From Zantedeschia hybrid cultivar (lineage: Eukaryota; Streptophyta; Magnoliopsida; Alismatales; Araceae), in contig JARZZO010000004.1 in NCBI GenBank assembly GCA_030544215.1, positions 11,582,501-11,646,500 on the forward strand: a DNA stretch of 64,000 nucleotides, written 5' to 3'. The notes beneath the pieces were generated by a model. It saw only the letters and a list, made by a program, of their open reading frames with translations. It did not search any database and was not told the DNA's origin. Positions 37,826-49,800 of the stretch are shown here, in pieces; within the stretch, counting starts at the first letter, position 1; each line of letters opens with the position of its first letter. The position numbers and the translations under genes were made by a program.

Positions 37826-40800
37826 TCAGTCGGAGTCACGCCGCCGCTTCCCATCTTCACCTCCATGCCTCCTCTTGCTGGAAGATTCGTGGGAGCGCTT
37901 CTCTCGTTTCTTCTCCTTCTCCCGCCTCCTCTCTTCACGGCGCCTCTTTTTCCTGCTCTCATGATCTTCCTCCTTGGAGACTTTCTCAGGGGCCACTTGT
38001 TTGACTGGCATTTTGGGTGGAGCCTCATTCTCCTCCGGGTCTGACAGAGCCTCCCTTGGATCATTTGGGGAAGAGCTTGACTGTGCCCAGGTGTGATGTC
38101 CTCTGTGGCCAACAAAGAAATGGAACCAACCTTGTGAAATGAATCCAGAAGTGAATACTAGAGGTTTTGACACTATTATCCTTGCACCCATGGCATCCAC
38201 CCACTAATAAATAGTCAATACTGGATGCTCCCCAAAAATATATATGAATTGTGGAATGTGGATGTTCCTTCAATATATATGTTCAATGAATTCACCCGCC
38301 CAACAAGAAGAATTGCATATATGGCAAGCACCCAACATCTGTGATACATGAAAATGGAAAGGTACGCTTAAATTCGACCTATTATACTGGCTACTTAGTG
38401 AACACTGAAACTGATTCTAATCTAAAAGAGTTATGTACAAAAAATTGAACGAGATAGATCAAAGTCTCCATAAATTTCAGGATGCATCAAGAATTAATCA
38501 CTTTTTAGGTACGTTAATAAGTAATGACATGATAACAGTGCACTCATTTGCTAGACAAATTTAAATTTAATGGATGATTTTTACAATTGATGCAGGTCTA
38601 ATGTTTCAATGAGTATTAGTAATGCGAGACTTTCTCATATTGAATATCTTACTTGTATAAGCCAACGCCTTGAACTTGTGCTGCCTCGGCATGGCCTGCA
38701 CCCATGTCCTCAGCAGTGGATCCTCTCTTTATAAGTTCTGCATACTCATGCTTATCCAATCGGCTGCCTTGAGGTCGGGTGACACGCTTTGGAGCCAAGC
38801 CCAGCGCTTCACGCATCGCTTGTTCTTCTTGCTCCTTTATCATCCTTATCTCATCTTTGAGTGCATCTGCACCTGAACCTTGGGATTTCTTATCCCTTGT
38901 ATACCAGTGCAGATCCTTTCCTACAAGGCAATTCAATGCGATACAGCTGAGTCATCAATTACTACTACACCAAGATCCATTCATTGCTCTAAATCTTAAA
39001 ATGGCAAGAGGGGCAAAAGGGAAGCAGACATTAATCAGTAGAATAAACCTTCATAATCGACATCAAAATTCAAAATTAATTATTAACAACAAAGTATAGC
39101 CATATATAGATGGCAAGCTGGAATTCACAGGAAGAAAAATGTAGACATGTTATATTCACAATATATCTTTATCTAGACATGCTCCTCAGAGCCTGACATG
39201 CTCTAGAAAATGACATAAAGAAAACAAATAAAGTTTTGCAAAACAGATGACCAAAATGCCACCATCAAATCATCTGTCAATTTCCAGCCTCAACTAGCCC
39301 AGCAAGTGATGTTTGATAACACTGAAGTCTGAAATCTACAATCTGATATTCACATCTTAAATCCGAGTTTAAGGGTCTGTTTGATAACCCTTAATGGACC
39401 TCTAGTGTCTGAAGCGGTCAGACGTTAGGAAGTTCAGACCGTTTGGTTCAATGACTGAATCGATGTCTGATTGGATATCTTAAATCTGAAACTCGTCTGA
39501 ATTTTTAAGTAATCGAAAGGACGCTTTTTATTTTTCAGATACTGTAGAGCTTTGGCCCCCGACGATTCTCGCGAGGCCGCCGCAGCACCGCGCACTCCAC
39601 TCGTCTGCTCGGTGTGCAGCTCCGTGCGCTCCTCTCGTCTGCTCCGGTGCGCTGTGACCGTCCAAACAACGCCGCCGCATCTCTGCATCTCCCTCGCCGC
39701 CGCATCTCCTCACAGCAACACCACTGCATCTCTCGTCTGCTCGGCCCGCTACTCCTCTCTTCTCTCCTCTGCTCGGCAAGCGGGCTGCGTCAGCGAGCAG
39801 CTAGCGTGCTCCACTCCTCTCTTCCCTGCTCGTCACGCAGGCTGCATTGGTGTGATCTCCTTCCCCTTCTTCCGGTGACGTGATCTACGTAATGCATCTC
39901 TCTCTCTCTCTCTCTCTCTTGATCTTGATCTTGATCTAGTTTTCATAGTTCCTCACTGCACAAGATCTCCAAGATCTCTCTCTCTCTCTCTTTGTAGGTG
40001 TATATTGATCTAGATCTAGAAGATCAAGATCTAGATCTACCCAAGATTTACATGTCACTCTCTCTGCTCCCCTTTTAACCTCCGCAGGGGTAGATTAGTT
40101 ATGTTTGTATGTTCTTTGGACATAAAAAATCCAATCTTTTAAGTGACTGTGTAAGATAGATTTTTTTCCTCTTTTAAGTAGCAGCACAACAACCTTCAAA
40201 GTTTCATGTTTATCAGAAATATGTTCAAGTTGGCATATGGGTTTTGTTTCTACTGGATGGTTCCTTCTTCTTGTTCTTGTTCTTGTTGTTGTTGTTCCAT
40301 ACTCTTCTGTTGACGAGTGCCATCTCATGTTTGTTGTTTTGTCTCTGACGCCATTTTGGATGGTGGTTTGATGGAATGGGATGGAAACCAATGTGGGCGT
40401 TTTTTTCATGCTGTGAAAGTTTCTGAAGGAATGGGGACGGGCATTGAAAGTGGGTACACTTGAAAAAAAAAAAAAATCATGCTATAGAAGTTTCTGAAGC
40501 CTCAACACCAGTCATGCACCTTCTTCCTCTTACCAAGGTCGGGCATCCCTCTCTTCCCCATCATCCTCTCTTTCCTGGCCGCCCACCACCACCACCACAA
40601 GCAGCCTGCATCATCTCCAACACTAGTTGTAAGCAACTCTTCCCCCCAGGTCTGAAGCATCCTCCATCCACATCTACATTACCTCTTGCATAGTCTCCTA
40701 CCTCGCTTCTCCTTCTTCAGTCCATCATCTGCATGAGCTGTGGCAAGGGATCGAGCATCTTCTTTTTAGATCTAAGCATCATCTTCTTGAGCATCTCCAA

Positions 40801-43800
40801 TGCCTACCACATGCTCGACAAAATCCCACAACTGGCCACGCTTATTTAGGATGCAGCACCCATCGTCAATCGGGTATCCAACTGCTTATTCTACATGGTT
40901 ATTGTTTACACATGGATTGCGTGACAACCCATTCGGCCGACAACTGTACGCAGCTCGTGGCACATAGCCTGCACACATACCACGTGCAGACCAACCCGTG
41001 TGCACTCTATCCAAGTGCCCAACCTGTGTGCTCGCCCATCACAGTCCAAGGAGTGCGACCGCATGTGTGCCCTCTATCAACCCAGCGTGCCCATACTCAC
41101 CCCAGTACCTACGCAAGTGCTTCAATCAATCCGCACGTCAGGTGTTCGACAGAAAGTGCGAGTGGCCAGCCAACTTGACCTGGTTTGCGTGCCCACCAAG
41201 TGCACGACGTTTGGCCTTACCCAGGTTGCACCTCATCAAAGTTTGCTGAGATCAAGATTTAGTTGTGGTATGATTTGAGTCTTTTAACTTTAGTAGATTG
41301 ACACAATAGGAAGTAATTGAGTCTTTGATGTAATCTAAGAGATCCTAGGCGAGTTGAGAGATGGTTTATCTTATTCAGAGATTGTTATCATTATCGGACT
41401 ATTGGTGAATTGTATTTGGCTTATTATTATTTGAATTTATGCGATGGATGGTTTTATTGGTGTTCATATCCACAGACGAAGTTCTCTTTGAACTCATAGT
41501 TACAGGTAGATGATGGACTACAATACCTTTTTCAGCAAATCCTGGTTAGATAATTAATTATGGATGTATGTGATTGGAGCAAAATTACCTCTATGTTGTA
41601 AAGAGCCTCTTTTAACTTTGCAATTTGCTCAATGATTGGAACAAAATTACTTCTATGGATAGATGAAATATCACAAATCTTTTGATTAGTGTGTTAGAAA
41701 AGTATTCTCTCAAATCTTTGTTTCTACTTGGTACTATTAAATTAGGTTTTATTACTTGTTTCTACTTGGTCTACTTATTCATTATTTATAATACCACTTA
41801 TGCATGTATTAGGATGTCGCAATCAGAAGGAATCGGTAATGTAAAAAGTAGCACAGTTAGAACCAGTTGGAAGGATCAAGAGAGAGTTAAGTTCTTTTTA
41901 GATTGTTGCATTGTTGAGGTGGCAAGAGTCGGAAGGTCAGGAACATCTCTAAGAAAAGAATCATGGGAAAGAGTGGCAAAACAGTTAAAGGAGAGGTATA
42001 ATATGGAGGTCACGCAGAAGCAAATGAAAAATCAATTTGATTATTTAAGGATCATGTATGTTGAGTGGTCCAATCTCGTGAACAAGAATACAGGGCATGG
42101 TTACAATCCTATTACCAAAACAATGGATTGGACACCCGAAAAATGGAAAGAGTATTTAAAGGTGAGCAACTTATTAGTTATATCATGTTATGATTCCTAT
42201 ATTAAAAATATTAAACTTATTTTATTTTTGATACAGGCACATCCAAAAGCATCAGCATTTAAGGTGAGTGGCTTTAGGTGGGAAGATGAAGGTAAAGCTC
42301 TGTTTAAAGGTGTTTCAGCTACAGGAAGCATAGGATGGGGTCCAGCAAGCAAGTGCCCTAGACCTTCTAGTACTTCATCTTCTAATGTACGTGAAGTAGA
42401 AGATGATCATATTGACGTTGAGGAGAATTCGCCTAATCCTATGCAAGCCACAGACGTTTCCAATGTTGAGCATGTTTTAGAATATGATGCTATAGATGTG
42501 GAACCTTCAAGGAAAAAGAAGAAGGTCGATGTTGAAAGGAAGTTTGATAAGTTACTTGAATTATTCATAATCGACGCTGTGAATGTTAAAAAAGGTGAAC
42601 CTAGTGTTATTTGTGCACCTAGTCTAGTTGATTGTTGCAAGAAGTTAGATGAGATGTCATTAAGTCCAAACGATTTGCTATATGCGTAAGCAACTGTTCT
42701 CTTTTCATATGAGAAGATGCGGGAGCAGTGGATCCAATGGTGTGACATTACTGAAGACTCAAGTGCTAGGATTAATTGGTTGAGGAGCATGTTGAAAATG
42801 AAGAATGTTATTTGATTGATGTTAGATATTATGTATTTAAAGACTGGTTTTTGACTGTATGTGTCATATATTTGGAAACTATATTTAGGTATTATGTTTT
42901 TTGATATTATGTATTTTGATACTATGTTTGAATATTGTGTGTTCGGTACTATGCATTTGGATATTATGTATTTGACACTATGCATTTGGATATTGTATGT
43001 TTGGTGTTATGTGTTTGGATGTTATGTACTTAAATTTGACTTTTTGTGTTTAATTCTTAGATATCTAAACAAAAATGCTTCCTCAAAGTATGAGAAGACA
43101 GTTTAAGATCCTTTGTCTTCTTTATTTTTGGTGGAAAATGATAAAACAACGAAAAAAAATAAAGATTTAACTTCTCAATATACTGGTGCTGCCCATACAA
43201 TGGAATTGTTAACTGGAAATGATGGACAATGTGAAGACTAGTTGCGGATGCCACGTGATACATACATCAAATTATGTCACCATTTTAGAGAAAAAGAATG
43301 GTTGAAAGATAGTCGATATGTTTCTGTTGAGGAAAAAGTTGCAATGTTTTTTAATATTATTAGTTATGGAAAATGTGTGAGATTGATTAAATGAAGATTT
43401 CAACACTCAACACAAACAGTGCATCACTATTTTCATCAAGTACTTGGAGCAATGATAGAATTTTCAAAAGAGATGATTGTTCCTACGACATTTGATCCGG
43501 ATCCAAATGTTCCTGGTTATCACAAAAGAATACGATCAATTTTTAAGGTGAGTTTTATAGTATACATGTCAAATTTGAATATTTATGTTTTTAGTTGACT
43601 TTTCATTTGAGAGTATTTATATTTTTTTGTAGGGTGTTGTTGGTGCATTAGATGGTACCCTTGTGCATGCTAGGGTTCCCGTTGAAAAGCAAACTCCTTA
43701 TAGAGGTCGAGGGCGAGATATATGTTTTCAAAATGTTCTAGCAGTCTGTGATTTTAATATGATGTTTACGTTTATTTTTACCGGATGGGAAGGGGTTGCA

Positions 43801-46800
43801 CATGATTCAAGAATTCTACAAGAAGTTGCATATGATCTAGTTCATTGCTTTCCATTTCCTCCTCCATACATGATTTTTTAATTAATTATATTTGTTCTTT
43901 ATGTTTTTATATCGCAATTACAAATATAAATTTTGTTTATGATATGTGCAGATAAATATTATCTTTGTGATGCTGCATATGTGCATACTCGGCATTTTAT
44001 GACTCCTTATCGAAACACACGATATTAGATAAATGATTTTCGCCGTGGAGTACGTGCAACAAGGCAAAGAAAAGATTTTCAATCAAGCACATGCAAAACT
44101 TAGATATGTGATTGAACGAACATTTGGTGTTTTAAAAGCTCGTTATCATATTCTAGATAGGATGCTACCATATTCTTTAACGACTCAGAGAGATATTGTG
44201 ATTGCTTGTTGTGCATTACATAATTTTCTTAGAAGAGAGAAGGTCAAAGATCAGTTATTTACTTATTTTGAAGATCCAAATGCATCTGTTTCATTATCTT
44301 CTCAAATAGAGATGAATATAGACGAACCAGAAAATCCTAATATAGGAGAGTCATCACGACAAGATGACCATGAATTTATGAGTCAATTACGTGAGCAAGT
44401 TGCAGTTGATTTGATGTCAAATAGAAGGACATGAATGCAAAGACAACATCATACTCAATAGTAAGTATTTTCATAGTAGGATCATCTAATTCTTTAAATC
44501 TGTATATTAGAAGCACCTGCCATTGCTAACTTTTTTTTGCAGATAGAATTTCATAATTGCTGCTTTCTATTAATCTTTGGAATCCATTTGCTTAATTTAT
44601 TATCGTACTTTTTGACAGTAATGGCTGGCAATCTGGAAAACCATGTGGGATTGCATAGAGTTCTCATTCATCTTTTCTTTGTTTTTCTTTATTTTTTAAT
44701 TATTCAGGGTCACTGGACAAGAATCAGTGAGCCAGTTGGAGGCAAGCTTTCCTATAGACCTCCAGTTTTTGAGATAAATGCCCCAGTCTTGTACATACCC
44801 TCATGTCATTTGGTACTTATGTGGTTCTAACTGAATTCTCACTGAGCTTCTGTGGAAAGTAAGATAAACAGATTTATAGCTTACAACTTTTTCATTCTCC
44901 TTGTAGCATCATCCATTCTCATCCTTTTTGGGTGTGTGTGTGTGTGAGTGGGGGGGGGCGGCTATCATGCAAGTTCAGTCTTGAGGCTCTGTCTCTGTAG
45001 TTTACTATGGTATAATGTTGCCCCAGATCTATGCCGGAGTCTCTCATAGTCGGTTATGCAATCTTTGCTTTAGGGATCATTGCTGGTTTTGCAAACCTCC
45101 TCTGTGGGTATGTGCTAGGCTAGCCTGCATCATCTATCTTTGTCTTGTAATCTTTACAAATCAGGTGAAAATACATGGTTTATGGCTGCTTTGTCCAATG
45201 CTTAGAACTCATCGCTCTTTGTGAAGATTTTGGTAATTGAAATGTTCCGTAGCGCACTTGTGTTGTATGGAGTTATAGGTGGTATAATCATGTCGGCTCA
45301 GGCAACATGGCCAGCAAAACCAGCATGAGCATGGCCTTAAAAATTTTGACAGCTCAGAGTCGTGTGACTATTTTAGCATCTTCACAGAGCTGCTTGCTAG
45401 CTGTGTTATGAGTCTGTTGGCTGAATTTTAGAACCATGTCTGTTCCAGCTCAATTTCATGTTGGCTTATGTAAGATCACATGTCTCGGTACATATACGTA
45501 AATGGAATCTACTAAACTTGAGCTTTTGGCTGAGATACCTCCTTGGTTAGCTTGTGTTCTTTCCTTAAATGGGTTTAGATTATATGTTGACAAGTTTACA
45601 GATCTGATCTCTTATCAGAAATCTTGGATCTGCTTTCACTATTGGAGGACCTAAGGCATGCACTATGAGTGTTCTGCAGGTTTGTGTTGAGATTCAAATA
45701 CTACCAGCAGCCATTTTGATTTTGTTGCCTTTGAAGAATGCCATTAGATTTTATACACCAATTGAAGGATCTCTCCCTCACCCATGAATCACATCTTCGT
45801 CATCAAATTTCATATTTACAAGTAACCTCATGGTGAGTCAATTTTATACATAGATTTTTGTCTTTTTTATATGATAGCTAATCTTTTCTTCCATATTAAT
45901 TTACTGAGGATACATGTTCAAACAGAGATGTAGGAACCTGTGGAATTGGAGAGAGTTGCTGATTGAGGCCTGGTGATCAACATCCCAAGAGCAATCAAGG
46001 ATCGATCATCCGTAGTTATCTGGAGTTGTAAAATTAGCTTGGACATTCAGCATGTATTGAAAACAGCCTGTGGCTGAGTGATGATTTCTTAATGCTGTAA
46101 TGCATGTTTTTTCCTATTTACAGATAATGGCTGTTAAAAAATTTTATTTGACTTGATGATGATGTTTCAACAAGTTTATATATTTTGCATACTTTATACG
46201 GGGATTCAACGAGTTTATATGATGAGTTTAATCGCATATTTTATATGTTTTGCATTAAGTGAAAGGTAAACTATCTATTGTCTAGGGACGGATGGTGGAT
46301 GTTTGGACTTGACAAAAAAAAAGAATGTTTGGACTTCAACCTAATGTTAACATAGGTTTTCCTTGGTTGGCAAACCTTAAAATATAAAAAATACCATATT
46401 AGATGTTACAGGTTCCTATTACTACAAGTTATTTTTATGATTTTGAACTATTTTTGCTAAGTGGGGCCCACTGGACTTGTACCGGCCCGACCTACTCCCA
46501 GGTTCGGTGGGGCTTTGATTAGAGATCCACAAATTATCAACAAACATGATTGATAAAAAAATCCACATTCAGACATGATTTAAGTGTATTTATCAAACGG
46601 GAAACAGTCTAAACTCTTTATTCGTTTCAGCACTTCTTCTTCCACAAGGTTAGAGATCAGAAATGAAAATAAGATTTTAGATAATAGACTCAAGTGTTAT
46701 CAAACAGACCCTAAGTAACAGACGTTCTTCTGAATATTGAATAAAGTATACTGTTTGGTAACTATGAAGACATCATCTGGGTGAATAACTAGTATAAAAT

Positions 46801-49800
46801 TATGCCTTCATACTTGACAATGAACTTTTACAAATATGAAAATATTTATTTATTTATTTAATAATTTTATGTATAACCATAAACATGTTAAATTATTATG
46901 CAATAAAATGACTAGTATGTTGTAAGATAACTAGTATGTTGTAAGATATAAAATGACTGATGTGCAAATAATTTTGTATTGGTGCTTTGCTTGCAATGTT
47001 TCCCACAAGCCCATCACATATTTTTTGTTTGAATCTCCTCAGCTTACATTAAATTTAGGATTTTTCTGCTCTATGGTAACCCATTGTTCGTGCATGTTTA
47101 AAGCGTTAGCATGGAAGTGGGAATTAAACCCCATTGACAAGTCCAACAGCCGGTTGAAACAGAAAGCCCACATTGTTTGCATTGATGAGTTGGAGTCTTC
47201 AGTGATAAGTTAACTTTCATAGCTTAATCATTAAGAGAGTAACAGCCACCAATTTAACTGCACTTAAGAGCTAAAGTTTAATAATTTATCAAACACTCTT
47301 AACTAGGCTACCTCTTATCTCTTCAGATTTAATATTAGCCTAATTAAGAGTTATCAAACATCCTAAGAATTTTGTTAAAGATTAAAGTGCGTGGCACTTT
47401 GGTCATTTAATGTTAATTCTAGTTATACTTGATTATGCCCAATTGAAGGCCACTTCCAAGCTTTACATGAGTTTGGATCCTCCCACCAAACCATGAGTTA
47501 GTGTTGATAACACCCACTCAAACAAGCATACTAGATTTTGGCGTATTAATGATGCCCTGTAGAAGAGTAACGCAACAAAAATAAACATGAAAATGGAATA
47601 AAAATACATGTGGGTTTGATGCAGTTTGAAGCAACATGGAGCCATTCGCAGGTTCAACTCATACCTTTTTAATGGGATTCAAATGATATTTTTATTCAAC
47701 ACGGCATACAATATATATATGTATGTATATATATGTATGCATGTATGTATATTTTGTGTGTGTGTGTGTGTTGCCCTGTTTGTGACTTAGAGGTCACGGT
47801 CTGAACAAAGGAGACATCCTCTCTACTTTAGCAGGGGTAAGGATGCATACATCAACCCTTCCCCAAACCCCGCAAGTGGCAGGAGTCTCATGCACTGGGA
47901 ATATCCTTTTTAAGTATATTCTTTTTTACTTGTCAATGTAATTCAAATTAAATGAAGGGTCTCTGGTCCTCTGCAATATGAGTAAGTCCAATATGCTCAC
48001 CCTACTTCTCGAATTTTGGAAACGGTGGGGTTGACATGCCAACACTGGCATTTTGGAACTCCAACAGTGGGTTGGAGATGCCACTATCAGTATTTCAGGC
48101 CTACGTTATTGGAACATTAGACTTCCTATGATGGAGTGAAGAGTTTGTAGATTTTCTTTTAAGCTTCCTAGACATGCCTACGATTGACGTGTGATTGAAA
48201 AGTAAACCCCAAACGATGTGACAAGATGCTTTTATACTTTGCGGATCCCCCCCCCCTCTCTCTCTCTCTTTTGAAGTCTCAGAGAGAAGCCCACTGTTCA
48301 AAAATAGATTCTATCCCACTCGTGGAAGGGTAAACTTCCAAGATCCAAGATCACGATGGATGAAGTGCTCCAAAACACATCAGATTTTCAAGGCTCTCCA
48401 TGAGAAAAGCTAACCATTGGACACGCCCACCCTCCAATGGTGTGAGCTCTGAGTCGGTTCCTCCATCCCCACTCTGCCATTGGCATCCCAATGCGGCAGA
48501 AGAAAGTGGAACCCACAAAAAGAGCTAGAGAAAGAAACACATGATCCTGTCTCATCAATGGTGGGGATCTTCTCTCATCAACAGTGGACCTGATTCCCAT
48601 GGACTACAGGTTAATTTTCTTCCATGTGAACAGTAAAGGCACTGGAGTGCTTCTTGGCTCTTTGAAAGTTCACAGTTCGGGAAAGTTGAAATAAGCTCTA
48701 TCCCTTCAAACGAAATAAGGTGTGGCCCTTTTTATATGCAGAGTTAGCTGGTTCTCATCAATAGAGGTCCCCTACATGCTCCTGTCCATTTTGCCAGCCT
48801 GTCGATGAGGGCCTTCTGGGTGTTGACGTCATGGATGGCAGTATTGGCCGGTACAGTATTAGCCAGTACATAGCAGTATCGGTCTGGACTGGTATGAAAC
48901 TGGCATTGAAACCGGTCCAGGTTTAAAAAATAACTGTACTAATGGTATCAGACCGGTACTGGGTTGAAACTGCTCGAGACCAGTCGATACAGCCAGTTAC
49001 GGCCTAGTTCCAGTCCAGTACCACCAATACAGACCAGTACCAGTCTTGTACACACGTGAGGGGTCAGACCCTTCTCTCACAGATCTGCATTTTTGCAGAT
49101 CTATGAGATCTGAGGGTGAGGGAGCAGGCCACCACTGCAGCACGCCGCCGTCGCCACTATAGCATGCCGGATTTTGTTCGGTGAGGGAGGGAATAGTGAA
49201 AGAGAGGAAAATAGCCTAATTCAAGGTACAATTTTGATTTTTTTTTAATGTGCTAGAATTAAGACATTAGTGGCTGTTTCACTTCCAATGTTAGGAACTC
49301 GGACAAAAGCCCCAAATTTCGCCCTATTGAGCATTTAAAAATTGCAATTTTTGTCCAAGTGGCATAATTGAAGTTCAATTGAAACTTAATCGAGTATGTG
49401 TGAGCTTTTGTCTAATTTTTCTTTCTTTTTATGATTCTTTCTATTTTTTAAAAAATATGTCTGACAGGTGTATCAGCCAATACGGACTGATACCAATCTA
49501 ATACTGGTACATATTGGTTTTGGCCCTGCCCGGTAAGGGGTCCAATTTAAATATTGCCATCCATGGCTGAGATTTTACCCAATGGCAGGCGACACCATTG
49601 GATTATCATTTTCCCATCAAGGCCCATTGTTGGATAATCATTGCCAACAATGGGATACAGAGATTTGCCATTGCACCAATGGTGGGTAAAGACTACTGCT
49701 GGGTTGTTATTTTACTAAAGATGGGATCTAGTCTGTAGGGTTGTTAATTTACCCACTGTGCAGTTGCTAATTACATTCTTTTTTGGTGCAACAGAGTGGC

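Larger units (their letters stand above)
39373..46711 (+). mobile_element. PIF/Harbinger DNA transposon, 7.3 kb, complete ends
   Basis: The left terminus GGGTCTGTTTGATAAC and the right terminus GTTATCAAACAGACCC are 16-bp perfect inverted repeats. TAA lies on each side (39370-39372 and 46712-46714), the 3-bp target duplication typical of PIF/Harbinger. Inside, on the plus strand, are the two genes expected of the superfamily: a Myb/SANT-like DNA-binding ORF (41814 onward) and a DDE transposase (about 43190-44434). Both are broken, so this copy is probably no longer autonomous. The element lies in intron 2 of the MMTAG2 homologue in opposite orientation. The first 2.3 kb and last 2.2 kb are non-coding and include CT microsatellites (about 39898-39920, 39975-39991). 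Confidence 0.88.

Noticed and set aside
37522..38115. 197-codon minus-strand ORF overlapping the MMTAG2 last exon
   Set aside because: It is another frame of the same exon. The conserved charged tail of the family is in the 37826-38102 frame.
39434..39883. Overlapping ORFs in the left arm of the Harbinger element
   Set aside because: There is no match to ORF1 or transposase, frames occur on both strands, and the region is GC-rich and non-coding in appearance.
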